DNA from: Archangium violaceum
GTDB taxonomy: Bacteria; Myxococcota; Myxococcia; Myxococcales; Myxococcaceae
DNA: 64,000 nt
Direction: 5' to 3'
NCBI RefSeq assembly: GCF_016859125.1
Contig: NZ_CP069338.1
Span: 7,875,501 to 7,939,500, forward strand
The notes below the pieces were generated by a model. That model made no database searches. It was not told the DNA's origin and saw nothing but the letters and a program-made list of their open reading frames with translations. Positions within the stretch are counted from its first letter, which is position 1, and each line of letters begins with the position of its first letter. This document shows, piece after piece, positions 37,337-45,739 of the stretch. The position numbers were made by a program, and so were the translations under genes.

Positions 37337-38179
37337 ATGCAGATTCGCAAGATGAGGTTGATGCTCGCCGCGCTGGGAGCGATGAGCATGGTGCTGGCGG
37401 GTTGCCCCGATGGTGGCCGTGAGAGCCTGGAGTGCACGACGGACGCGGACTGCGACGCGTCCGAGATCTGTCATCCGGACGCCAAGGTGTGCGTGCAGAC
37501 CTGTACTGCGGCTGCAGATTGCCCCGATTCGGCGAAGAAGTGCGAGGCTCTGAGCAGCTCGGACACCCGGCAGATCTGCAAGTGCACCACGCCGGAACTC
37601 TGCCAGCAGGACGAGCGTGTGAGCGATGCTTCGAACCTGACGTGCTCGGGTCAGTACAGCGTCTGCGTGCCGAGCGGGACCACCGGGCCGGGTCCGACCC
37701 CGACCACCTGCTCGGGTGAAGGCCAGAGCACCTGCGCCTATGGTCAGTTCTGCAGCACCGGCACGTGCACTGTGGTGCCTGCCCCCACGTGCCAGAATTA
37801 CGAGAGATTCGATCAGCGCGGAGATCTGGGCACGACTGGACCTATCATCTTCAAGGCGACCGAGACTGCTGCTGTCGAGACTTACTGCAGTCCCTCTGCG
37901 CCTAAGCGCGTAAAAGTGACTATTTCAGCTTACTCCAGCAATCCTTTTCCTGCGACGAAGGATGAGCTGAATGGTCTGTTCTGGGTTGATGTTGACGGTG
38001 ACAAGCACTCGGGTGCAGCGGTAGTTGCCGCTGGCGGTAGCAACTACGTTGTGAGTGGCACCAACCGCGAGCGGGCTGACATCGTATTGAGCTTCTGCGT
38101 CGCCGAGAGCAGCAGGACTCTGTCGCTGGGCGTCTATTTCATGAATGGTAACTTTTTCTGTCATCAGGCGAACTATTAA
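37337..38179 (+). CDS. Cys-rich lipoprotein of unknown function
   Basis: A 280-residue lipoprotein. ATG 37337 follows AGGAGGAAG and gives a lipoprotein signal with lipobox VLAGC (~residues 19-23); the longer in-frame start at 37124 would hide it. The next ~130 residues carry many cysteines in the spacing style of the Cys-rich repeats common in myxobacterial surface lipoproteins (CTTDADCDASEICHPDAKVC, CTAAADCPDSAKKC). A Pro/Thr linker and a C-terminal beta-rich domain with few cysteines follow. It is followed directly by a strong terminator, so it is probably monocistronic. No function can be assigned. Confidence 0.8.
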   Translation: MQIRKMRLMLAALGAMSMVLAGCPDGGRESLECTTDADCDASEICHPDAKVCVQTCTAAADCPDSAKKCEALSSSDTRQICKCTTPELCQQDERVSDASNLTCSGQYSVCVPSGTTGPGPTPTTCSGEGQSTCAYGQFCSTGTCTVVPAPTCQNYERFDQRGDLGTTGPIIFKATETAAVETYCSPSAPKRVKVTISAYSSNPFPATKDELNGLFWVDVDGDKHSGAAVVAAGGSNYVVSGTNRERADIVLSFCVAESSRTLSLGVYFMNGNFFCHQANY

Positions 38180-38218
38180 CGTCTGATTTTGGAGTAGGCT
38201 GCGTATTGGCCTGCAATC

Positions 38219-38260
38219 AGAACCCTACCCAGCTCTCGGCTGGGTAGGGTTCTGTAATTT
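38219..38260 (+). terminator. Intrinsic terminator after the Cys-rich lipoprotein
   Basis: A perfect 15-bp stem (AGAACCCTACCCAGC / GCTGGGTAGGGTTCT) with a 5-base loop is followed by GTAATTT, about 40 bases after the lipoprotein stop. Confidence 0.88.
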
Positions 38261-38402
38261 AAGAGCACCCTCATTAAGCAGCTTGTTTGCTAAGAGCATT
38301 TGACCTGGAATTGCGGCAGGAAGTGCTCTGAATTTTCTCCCACTGGGAGCGTCTTGTAGAGCGCACGCACGGTGAGGCCGGCGTTTTCAAATAGGAGAGT
38401 TC

Positions 38403-38903
38403 ATGTTGCCTTCGAAGATGATGCAGACCCTCGCTCTTGGGCTGGTATTTGCTGCACCGACCGCCTTTGCGGAGGGGCAGTCGGCCAAGGGAGGGACGCA
38501 GTACAATCTGAACTGCCCTGTTGGCACCAAGCAGTTCGGCAATGCGGATGACGGACTCTTCTGCCGTAAGGTAGAGGCCTCGAAGGGCATGCACACTCCT
38601 CATGGCCCTTACGTTTCGTACTACCCTAACGGCCAGAAGCGCTCCGAGGGGCAGTATGTCGATGGTTTCCGTTCGGGTCAGTGGACCTTCTACAACGAGG
38701 CCGGCCAGGTGTCTGGCCGTACTGAGTTCCAGCGCGAGAATTACCATGGCAACCGGGTTCTCTACTTCGCGAACGGCAAGCCTCGCTTGGTGGAGGAGTA
38801 CGCGAAGGGCAAGCGCAACGGACTCGTGCAGGAGTTCTCCGCGGACGGCAAACTCGTTCGCCAAGCTCAATACCGCGACGATCAACAGGTTGCGACGAAG
38901 TAG
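38403..38903 (+). CDS. Secreted YwqK/MORN-repeat protein
   Basis: A 166-residue protein with an AGGAGAG ribosome site and a signal peptide (MLPSKMMQTLALGLVFAAPTAFA). The mature part has three to four MORN/YwqK-type repeats: GPYVSYYPNGQKRSEGQYVDG, QWTFYNEAGQVSGRTEFQ, GNRVLYFANGKPRLVEEYAKG and GLVQEFSADGKLVRQAQY. Databases often label such proteins as YwqK-family antitoxins. Here no toxin gene is adjacent and the protein is exported, so that label should not be taken literally. Two cysteines upstream of the repeats may form a disulfide. It is followed by a terminator into whose 3' side a group II intron has inserted. Confidence 0.82.
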   Translation: MLPSKMMQTLALGLVFAAPTAFAEGQSAKGGTQYNLNCPVGTKQFGNADDGLFCRKVEASKGMHTPHGPYVSYYPNGQKRSEGQYVDGFRSGQWTFYNEAGQVSGRTEFQRENYHGNRVLYFANGKPRLVEEYAKGKRNGLVQEFSADGKLVRQAQYRDDQQVATK

Positions 38904-38927
38904 TCTGGTTGCCTCGCGGTGATACTT

Positions 38928-38966
38928 TGAAGGGCCTTCGCTGAGCAGGCGAAGGCCCTTCACTTT
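38928..38966 (+). terminator. Intrinsic terminator of the YwqK-type gene
   Basis: A perfect 14-bp stem (TGAAGGGCCTTCGC / GCGAAGGCCCTTCA), 7-base loop, then CTTT. The T-run is cut short because the group II intron begins at the very next base (38967). Confidence 0.85.
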
Positions 38967-41313
38967 GTGCGCCCGGCATGGGCATCGACATGGAGGTGGA
39001 AGTCCTCCCGGAAGCAGGTCACCGCGAACGAAGGGAACCGCAGAGCGCCGGACCGCGAGGCCGACGTGAAGGAAGCGGGGAACGAAACCGCGGGGTGACG
39101 AACAGGAACCGGCTGCGAGGCGGCACCGAGCGGGGCGAGCGGGCAAAGATTCGCGAAGCCCCGGTGACCAAGGCGAGGTGACGTAGAGCCGGCGCTCGTG
39201 CGGTGAATGTCGATGTTCTTACCCGGGGAGAGCTCGCCTCGTGCCTGAAAGGGCGACGCCGAGAGGCGGAGCGAGCAGTCAGCAGAGGCCGTAGTGTGCG
39301 CTGGGCAGCGCACTGGTCAGGAGGGTTGAAGTCCCTCCGGCGCTCGGATGAGGAGCGCCGTATCCTAAGGCGGGGGTAACGCCTCGTCGGCCGGAGAGAG
39401 TGGAAGGTATGGAGAAGCCTCAATGGGCATGAAGGCGAAAGCCGGACACAGCCAAGGTGAACCTGGAGCCACCGCTCGCAGCACTCCGGAGGGCAGGGTG
39501 CCCACCGCGAGGTGGGAGCCGAAGGGCATGCGGAGAAGTACCGGGCCGTAGTCGAAGGGGGGCAACCCCAGTGACGAACCGGTCGGCCAAAGGTGGGGCA
39601 AGGTCGAGCCCGCACTATGGGGGCGAAGGCGTTCTCATCCACCCACCGCACCAAGGTGTATGCGGACGGCACGGTACGGAAGACCAGAGCGTGACCCCAG
39701 GAGGACTCGACGGGTTCCCGGGTGGCACCGGGGGAAGCAACCCTATAAGCGCAAGCGAAGCGGGGAGCGGTGCTCGGCGAGTCGTCGGACGGCTGGGTAG
39801 TACCTCAAGCTCGGTGAGAGCCGGGCGACCGGGAGACCGGCGACAGAGTGAGTCGGGGAAGCCAGCCGGTGAAGGCGGTCGGAGAGAGCAAGAAAGCGGG
39901 AAGAGCAAGGGCGATGAGGTGGAAAGTTCCCTCAGCGAAAGACCCGAACCTCACCGTCCGAGGAGACTCGCGGACTGGCTCAACCCGACGGGGGCGAGGA
40001 AGGTCCACTCGCTCATCGACAAGGTGTACAAGCGGAAGAACCTGGAGATCGCCTGGGAGCGCGTCAAAGCGAACCAGGGCTCTGGTGGGGTGGACGGAGA
40101 GAGCATCGAAGCCTTCGGCGAGCAGCTCCATGAGCGGCTCGAACAGCTCCATGCCGAACTCCGCGCCGACACTTACCAGCCCGCCCCGGTGAGGCAGGTG
40201 CGTATCCCGAAGGTGGGCAAGCCGGGCGAGTATCGCACGCTGGGAATCCCGACCATCTACGACCGGGTGTGCCAGCAGGCGCTGCTCAACCGACTGGAGC
40301 CTCTCTTCGAGCCGGTACTCGATGACGCCAGCTTCGGGTATCGGCGAGGGCGATCAACGAAGGATGCGCTACGCAAGGCATGGAGAGAGGTAGAAAGCGG
40401 TCATGAGTGGATAGTGGACGCTGACCTGAAGGACTTCTTCGGGTCGGTGGACCACGAGAAACTGATGACGCTCGTTGCCCAGCGAGTAGCAGACGGACGA
40501 GTGCTGCGCCTGCTCAGGGCGATGCTCAAGGCCGCCAGCTACGGAGAGGGGCGCCTGTTCCCGACCGAGCGTGGCACCCCACAGGGTGGGGTGAGCTCAC
40601 CACTGCTCAGCAACATCCTCCTGACGCCGTTTGAGCGGGAGATGAGGCGCAAGGGCTATCGGCTCACGAGGTATGCAGACGACTGGGTCGTCACCTGCTC
40701 ATCTGCAACGGAGGCACGTGCTGCTCTGGCAGCAGCGACGAGGACCCTGGAGACGTTGGGCGTGCGGCTCAATCCGCAGAAGACGCGGATCGTGCACGTG
40801 AAGCAGGGCTTCGAGTTCCTTGGCTTCAAGCTCAAGCGAGGAATGCGGCTGCGGCTGCCGCCGAACAAGATCCGAAGCGGGGCGCGCTCGGGGGTGCTCT
40901 ATGCGTACCCGAGGGAGAAGTCGGTCCGACGTTTCCAAGACCAGATCCGCAGCCTGACGCGGCGACGTGCACCGGTAACGACCAAGGAGCTGATTCGGCA
41001 GATCAATCCCGTTGTGCGGGGGTGGGGGCACCACTACAAGCGCGCCCACGTCCGAAGGAGCTTCCACCGGCTCGACGGCTGGATCGTGCGACGAATCTGG
41101 TCACACCGATTCAAGCGGTGGAGGTGTCACGGCTGGAAAGAGCTGCCGACACCGAAGCTGTACGGCGAGTACGGGCTTGCCAACCTCGTGCAGATGATTC
41201 CCTCCCTCGCGACCTCAAAGAAGCACGCCTTCATGAAAGCTGGATGCGGGAAATCTGCACGTCCAGTTTGAGCGGCGAACGGAGGCCAGCGCGATGAGCG
41301 CGCCTCCTCCGAC
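38967..41313 (+). mobile_element. Group II intron, apparently complete
   Basis: The 5' end GTGCGCCCGGCATGGGC at 38967 matches the conserved GUGYG start of group II introns. About 950 bases of non-coding ribozyme sequence (domains I-III) precede the maturase gene. Domain V is recognisable at 41237-41269 (AAGCTGG...GCGGGAAATCTGC...CCAGTTT), followed by a domain VI-like hairpin (41281-41310) and a 3' end placed near 41313 (uncertain by ~20 bases). Insertion immediately after a terminator stem is the known habit of class C introns. Transcribed in the same direction as the YwqK-type gene. Confidence 0.82.
39919..41271 (+). CDS. ltrA: Group II intron reverse transcriptase/maturase
   Basis: About 450 residues from the GTG at 39919; the open frame extends upstream to 39457 but that part is ribozyme sequence. 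All RT blocks are visible, including GGVDGESIEAF, YRTLGIPTIYDRVCQQAL, FGYRRGRSTKDAL, VDADLKDFFGSVDH, GTPQGGVSSPLLSNI and the catalytic YADD (RYADDWVV). The maturase X domain (GWGHHYKRAHVRRSFHRLDGWI) follows. There is no HNH endonuclease domain after X, which fits introns that use single-stranded or terminator targets. It reverse-transcribes and splices its own intron. The frame runs through domain V and stops on its last base (41269-41271). Confidence 0.9.
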   Translation: MESSLSERPEPHRPRRLADWLNPTGARKVHSLIDKVYKRKNLEIAWERVKANQGSGGVDGESIEAFGEQLHERLEQLHAELRADTYQPAPVRQVRIPKVGKPGEYRTLGIPTIYDRVCQQALLNRLEPLFEPVLDDASFGYRRGRSTKDALRKAWREVESGHEWIVDADLKDFFGSVDHEKLMTLVAQRVADGRVLRLLRAMLKAASYGEGRLFPTERGTPQGGVSSPLLSNILLTPFEREMRRKGYRLTRYADDWVVTCSSATEARAALAAATRTLETLGVRLNPQKTRIVHVKQGFEFLGFKLKRGMRLRLPPNKIRSGARSGVLYAYPREKSVRRFQDQIRSLTRRRAPVTTKELIRQINPVVRGWGHHYKRAHVRRSFHRLDGWIVRRIWSHRFKRWRCHGWKELPTPKLYGEYGLANLVQMIPSLATSKKHAFMKAGCGKSARPV

Positions 41314-42705
41314 CCGACAGCGGCGAGCGGACCGGCAGGGATGGCGTGGAAGCCTCACCGGAGCCGGGGAGACGACGAGCCGCGAAGGGCCGAACGATAG
41401 GAAGGGAGTCACGAAAGTGAGTCTCGAAGGTGCCAGGCGCCAGAAGTCTCTGCAAGGGGAGCTCCCGCTGGGGCATAGGGGTGAAGCCCCGAAGGACCAG
41501 CGCAGCGGCGAAGCACTGAGGGCGGCAACCGAAACCGGACAACCAGGAGACGACCGCCTGATGGAGCGGGTGGTCGAGCGCGGCAACGTCAGGCGGCGTT
41601 GAAGCGAGTGAAGCAGAACAAGGGCAGTCCCGGCGTCGATGGGATGCGCGTGGAGGAGCTGGACCCGTGGCTGGTGAACAACTGGGACGCTGTCCGGGCA
41701 CAACTGTTGGACGGTAGCTACCAGCCCCAACCGGTACGGGAGCAGGAGATACCCAAGAGTGGCGGAGGAGTCCGGAAGCTGGGGATTCCGACGGTACGCG
41801 ACCGGCTCATCCAGCAGAGCATCCTGCAAGTGCTGCAACCGATGTACGACCCCACCTTCTCGGAGCACAGCTACGGTTTCCGGCCCGGACGCAGCGCACA
41901 CGACGCGGTGTGCGAGGCCCAGCGCTACATACAGGAGGGTCGGAGCTGGGTGGTGGACGTGGACCTGGAGAAATTCTTCGACCGCGTCAACCACGACGTG
42001 CTGATGGGAAGGCTGGAGAAGAGAATCGGGGACAAGCGGGTGCTGAGGCTGATTCGCCGCTACCTGGAGGCCGGAATCGTGCGGCGGAGGATGCCATGCG
42101 GACGCTCAGGCGGCTATACGCGGGACTCCGGCTAGGAGTCAACGAGACGAAGAGCGCGGTGGCGCGCCCGTGGGAGCGGCGGTTCCTGGGCTACAGTTTC
42201 TGGGTAGCCAAGGGGCGGCAGGTGAAACGACGCGTGTCACCCAAGGCCCTTGAAGCGATGAAGGAGCGGGTGCGGGAGATGACGTCCCGTGTCTAGGGGC
42301 GGAGCCTGGATGCGGTGGCCAAGGACCCGCGGGCGTATCTGCTGGGATGGAAGCAGTATTTCCAACTGGCGGACACCCCCGGTGTCTTCCGGCAACTGGA
42401 CGAATGGCTGCGCCATCGCCTGCGAGCCCTCCAACTCAAGCAGTGGAAACGGGGGACGACGGTGTTCCGAGAGCTGCGCGCCCGGGGAACGCCCGAGCAC
42501 ATGGCCCGCCGGGTTGCCGCCAATACCCGCCGCTGGTGGAGGAACTCGGGCATGTACCTCCAACTCGCCCTGCCCACGAGCTTCTTCGACCGGCTGGGAG
42601 TTCCGAGACTCGCCAGCTAACCTCAACCTATCGAACCGCCGGATGCGGACCCGCTTGTCCGGTGGTGTGGCAGGGGAGTAGCGAGGCGACCTCGCTACCC
42701 CCTAT
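41314..42705 (+). mobile_element. Second group II intron, truncated and decayed
   Basis: Directly after the first intron lies ~245 bases of structured sequence (for example the GGGAGTCACGAAAGTGAGTCTC hairpin region) and a broken maturase gene. A domain V follows at ~42633-42668 (GAACCGCCGGATGCGGACCCGC...GTCCGGTGGTGT) and a domain VI stem ending CCCCCTAT at ~42705. The 5' ribozyme part is too short and no GUGYG start is seen, so the left end is probably lost. It is of a different intron lineage from its neighbour, judged by domain V and maturase sequence. Confidence 0.72.
41561..42620 (+). pseudogene. Broken group II intron maturase (catalytic core deleted)
   Basis: ATG 41561 starts MERVVERGNV. 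A missing base near 41590 shifts the frame, and the protein then continues as AALKRVKQNKGSPGVDGMRV through the RT blocks to FDRVNHDVLMGRL and RRYLEAGIV (~42080). The segment that should hold PQGGPLSP and YADD is absent. The reading resumes in another frame with RTLRRLYAGLRLGVNETK, then ARPWERRFLGYSF, meets an in-frame TAG at 42294, and continues to the end of the X domain (AKDPRAYLLGWKQYF to FFDRLGVPRLAS). Three independent lesions, so not functional. Confidence 0.85.
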
Positions 42706-42759
42706 GCCGATTTCCGCAGACCCTTCCTTCTGTCCGCGGGCTCGGCTAGAAGCCTTACT

Positions 42760-43860
42760 GTGAAGTCCGCGCCCACTATCCCACAGTTACTCGACATCCC
42801 TGTTTGCTCCGTAGCGGACATGGGCCTCCGCGAACTTGAGCGTATACGGCTCATCCTCCGGGGGAGTTCGGTCATCGACTGGCGACGGATGCACTTCCAG
42901 ACCCGGGATGAGGTTGACCGCTTCCTCCGGCTCTGCCAGATCGACACCACCCGTCCTGAGGACGAATCGTGGGCTCGGATGGTGCTCGCGGATGCTGTCG
43001 AGTACCTGCGGCAGACCTACAACTACCGGGTAGCTGATGCCGTGGCGGACCCGGCGGAACTCCACGATCTCTTCCTTTATGCGTCCGGCGTGAAGGGGTT
43101 GCCGAGGCACCGACGCATCGCCTGCATTGTGCTCAAGGTGATGCACGTCATCCAGCACATTGAGGGGCGGGACCTGCTCCACCGTCTGGCGGTCTCCGAG
43201 GCAGACCTGTCCGAACTGGTGATGGCGAAGGTGTTGGATGTAGCGCAGTTGCTTCGGGACAAGGGACTGCCAGTTGTCGAGTTCGCCCACTCCATTAAGT
43301 CTCGTGAGTCCCTCATCACGAAGCTTCTGGCCAAGAGAGAGACGGTAGCGGCTCAAATCTATGACCGAACCCGCTTCCGCATTATCACCCAGACGCAGGC
43401 GGATATTCTCCCTGTCCTTTATTTCCTGACGCAGCATCTCTTCCCCTTTAACTTTGTCGTCCCTGGACAGACCGAGAACACTCTTGTCTCGTTCAAGGCT
43501 GTGCTTGCGGAGAACCCACACCTCCAGCAGTACGCACAGCACCTCCACTTGGATCTCGACTACGAGGACCGCGAGGAACGTACGCGCAATCTGTTCTCCG
43601 GTGGATCCTACCGAGCGTTGAACTTCGTCGTGGATGTTCCGCTGCGCATGGACGCGTACCTACCACCGCCTGAACAAGACTCGCGTGAGCGCAAGAACCG
43701 GACGGTTTTCACGCTCGTGGAGTTTCAGATCATCGACGAGGAGACCTCTCTCCAAAATGAAGAAGGAGAGAACGCCCACAAGCTCTATAAGCGTCGGCAG
43801 AAGCGGCGTGTTCTGCGCCGCCTCTCTCGAGGGCTCGTTGTACCAAAGCGACAAGGATAA
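42760..43860 (+). CDS. RelA/SpoT-like domain protein (myxobacterial TIGR04552-like), probable broken C-terminus
   Basis: A 366-residue protein from GTG 42760. Residues ~178-325 follow the pattern of the RelA/SpoT nucleotidyltransferase fold: IKSRESLITKLLAKR (179-193), YDRTRFRIITQTQADILPVLYFL (201-223, the Dxx(x)RxI block), SYRALNFVVDVP (283-294, cf. YRSLH) and FTLVEFQI (317-324, cf. VEIQIRT). AHKLYKRRQKRR follows. I recall such proteins as a myxobacterial uncharacterised family. Whether it makes or binds (p)ppGpp is unknown. No clear ribosome site; the frame is open back to the intron boundary. A second frame right after the stop encodes KASLRHFVREHLLRVFDALGDVEW, suggesting a one-base shift near 43857. 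Third-position GC looks lower than in its neighbours. Confidence 0.68.
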   Translation: MKSAPTIPQLLDIPVCSVADMGLRELERIRLILRGSSVIDWRRMHFQTRDEVDRFLRLCQIDTTRPEDESWARMVLADAVEYLRQTYNYRVADAVADPAELHDLFLYASGVKGLPRHRRIACIVLKVMHVIQHIEGRDLLHRLAVSEADLSELVMAKVLDVAQLLRDKGLPVVEFAHSIKSRESLITKLLAKRETVAAQIYDRTRFRIITQTQADILPVLYFLTQHLFPFNFVVPGQTENTLVSFKAVLAENPHLQQYAQHLHLDLDYEDREERTRNLFSGGSYRALNFVVDVPLRMDAYLPPPEQDSRERKNRTVFTLVEFQIIDEETSLQNEEGENAHKLYKRRQKRRVLRRLSRGLVVPKRQG

Positions 43861-43982
43861 AGCATCACTCCGCCACTTTGTGCGAGAGCATCTACTGCGG
43901 GTGTTTGACGCTCTTGGTGATGTCGAGTGGGTTGAAGGGCTTATTTGTTAGGATCTTCTGTAGCTGAGGTGGGCGCGCCAGG

Positions 43983-44606
43983 GTGGACGGAGGGGCTCCG
44001 GTGAGAGACAGGGGAGAAGCAGTCCGAGAGGCGGCTGTCACTCTCGCGAGAGCGCTGGTCGCCGAGTTGCAGTGCGTGCCGCCCCAGCGTGTGCTGGCGG
44101 GGAGGAGGGGCGTGGCGGGGCCGAGGCCGCAGGAGGTGCTGGGGCGCGTGTTGCGCATCCAGGGGTTGAGTGTGAGAGGGGCCCGGCTCACGTCCAGAGG
44201 ACTGGAGGTGGAGGTGCGTCCGCGCCAGCGCAAGCCGCGCTGTGGGGTGTGCGGCCGTCCCGCGCCCGGCTACGATACGAAGCCTGGGCGCCTGTGGCGG
44301 CACCTGGCGCTGGGACAAACCATCTTCTGGCTGCATTACGCCCCGCGCCGAGTGCACTGCCGCGAGCATGGGGTGAGAGTGGAGCGGGTGCCCTGGGCGG
44401 CGCACGACTCGAGCTTCACGCACGCCTTCGAGGAGTTGGTGGCCTGGCAGGCGCAACGCCTGGACAAGTCCTCCATCTGCCGAATGCTGGGAATCAACTG
44501 GCGCACGGTGGGCACCATCATCGAGAGGCTGGTGGAGGAGCGCCTGTCGCCCAACCGCCTGGAGGGGCTGCAAGTCATTGGCGTGGACTGTTACCGCGCA
44601 GCTTAG
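43983..44606 (+). pseudogene. ISL3-family transposase, N-terminal fragment
   Basis: 207 residues. It contains the ISL3 zinc-binding N-terminus (CGVCGRPAPGYDTKPGRLWRHLALG, then CREHGVRVERVPWAA) and the helix-turn-helix region (LDKSSICRMLGINWRTVGTIIERLV). It stops just after the first catalytic-site motif (VIGVD followed by CYRAA and a stop), where ISL3 proteins continue for ~250 residues. The catalytic domain is missing, so this is a remnant. Confidence 0.78.
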
Positions 44607-44802
44607 ATGGGGGAGAGCGGCCCGGAATCGGACCGACTGGATGATGGAAAGGGGGCCCGGGTCGTGGTGCGCCCCATCACCCAGCAGGTTCGGGTCAAGG
44701 CATGACGGGTGAGGTAGTGCGCAAGCCCCAGGAGGGCGGGGCCTGTGCGGCAGGGAGTGCCGCTCCGAGGGCCCGGTTGGGGCGCGGAGAAAAAGGAGGC
44801 CC

Positions 44803-45474
44803 GTGACGTGTAGACAGCACGGCACGGGCCAGAGCTCCGCGCAGACAGTGGAGAAAGAGAAGCGGAGCAGGCGAGAAATCATCCGAGTGGCGCTGCCAGT
44901 CAAGACTTGGGAGCAGGAGCCACCGGACGTGGAGGCGGTGAGGCCGGGGAGGTGCCCGGGGTGTGGAGCGGCGAGCCGACCGGTGGGAGGGCGGGTGGTG
45001 CTGCACGGGCACGGCACGAGAAGCCGGCAGGTGTTGGGGGCCGAGGAGCCGGGAGGGACACCGAGACAGGTGGATGTACAGGTGCGGCGCTACCGCTGTC
45101 AGGCGTGCGGGGCCACGTGCACGGTGGCGCCGTGGGAGGTGTGGACGCGCAGGCTGTACTCGCTGACGGCGATAGTGTGGACGCTGGCGTTGTGGGCCGT
45201 GGTGGGGCTTGGGCTGGCGGCGGTGCGTGAGCGCGTCAGCCCCTGGGTGCACGTGGGAGCCACCTCGGCCCGGCGCTGGCGTACGCCCCTGGAGTGGGTG
45301 GAGGCGGTGGAGGAGCGCAGACTGCTGTTGCGCGTGCGTCCCTGGCCAGCCGGGTGGGAAGCGCGCCGGGCGGAGGCGCACGTGGCCAGCGCGGTGGCGG
45401 GCCACGCACCGCCGAGCGCGCCCTCGCCGCCCCTGGCGGTACAGGCCTTTTGGGGAGCCGTGCACGCTGCATGA
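44803..45474 (+). CDS. Zinc-ribbon protein of a mobile element (DUF6431-like)
   Basis: A 223-residue protein; GTG 44803 follows AAAAGGAGG. It has two CxxC pairs, CPGCGAASRPVGG (~50-62) and CQACGATCTV (~100-109), that would form a zinc ribbon. A helical region (SLTAIVWTLALWAVVGLGLAAV) and a basic segment with Trp repeats follow. The style is that of the accessory zinc-ribbon proteins (DUF6431) encoded next to transposase genes in several bacterial elements; no transposase of the right type remains adjacent. Downstream, ATG 45617 begins a short frame (MNQPVWARGVAGLALRG...) that could be the truncated start of the element's next gene. Confidence 0.55.
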   Translation: MTCRQHGTGQSSAQTVEKEKRSRREIIRVALPVKTWEQEPPDVEAVRPGRCPGCGAASRPVGGRVVLHGHGTRSRQVLGAEEPGGTPRQVDVQVRRYRCQACGATCTVAPWEVWTRRLYSLTAIVWTLALWAVVGLGLAAVRERVSPWVHVGATSARRWRTPLEWVEAVEERRLLLRVRPWPAGWEARRAEAHVASAVAGHAPPSAPSPPLAVQAFWGAVHAA

Positions 45475-45714
45475 GGGGCGGCGGCGTGGGCCCCAGGCCC
45501 CATGCAGCCCCCACCCGAGAGGTTGCCTCCCCGCGCCGACTGGTGGCGGGCACGGTGGGAGTGCGCCCGCGGCGTGTGGCCACTTGATGTTGGCGTTCAC
45601 GAGGAAGCGAGGGAAAATGAACCAGCCGGTTTGGGCGCGAGGAGTGGCGGGGCTCGCGCTCCGAGGAGGCCCGCACCGCAGTTGGGGGCGGGCCGGAGCG
45701 GAGCCACAGGGGGA

Positions 45715-45735
45715 CTGGGGGATGTAGTCCCCCAG
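45715..45735. terminator. Hairpin just past istB
   Basis: An 8-bp perfect stem CTGGGGGA/TCCCCCAG with a 5-base loop lies five bases beyond the istB stop (minus strand). A competing stem GGGGGACT/AGTCCCCC (45709-45733) shares its right arm. No T-run; it may act as a factor-independent pause or element end. Confidence 0.4.
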
Positions 45736-45739
45736 GGTG

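Noticed and set aside
38403-38903. Antitoxin of a toxin-antitoxin pair (usual database label for YwqK)
   Set aside because: It has a signal peptide and no adjacent toxin; the next feature is a terminator and an intron.
38274-39146. Minus-strand 290-codon ORF across the YwqK-type gene and the intron 5' end
   Set aside because: It crosses a terminator and an intron boundary, which no single real gene would do.
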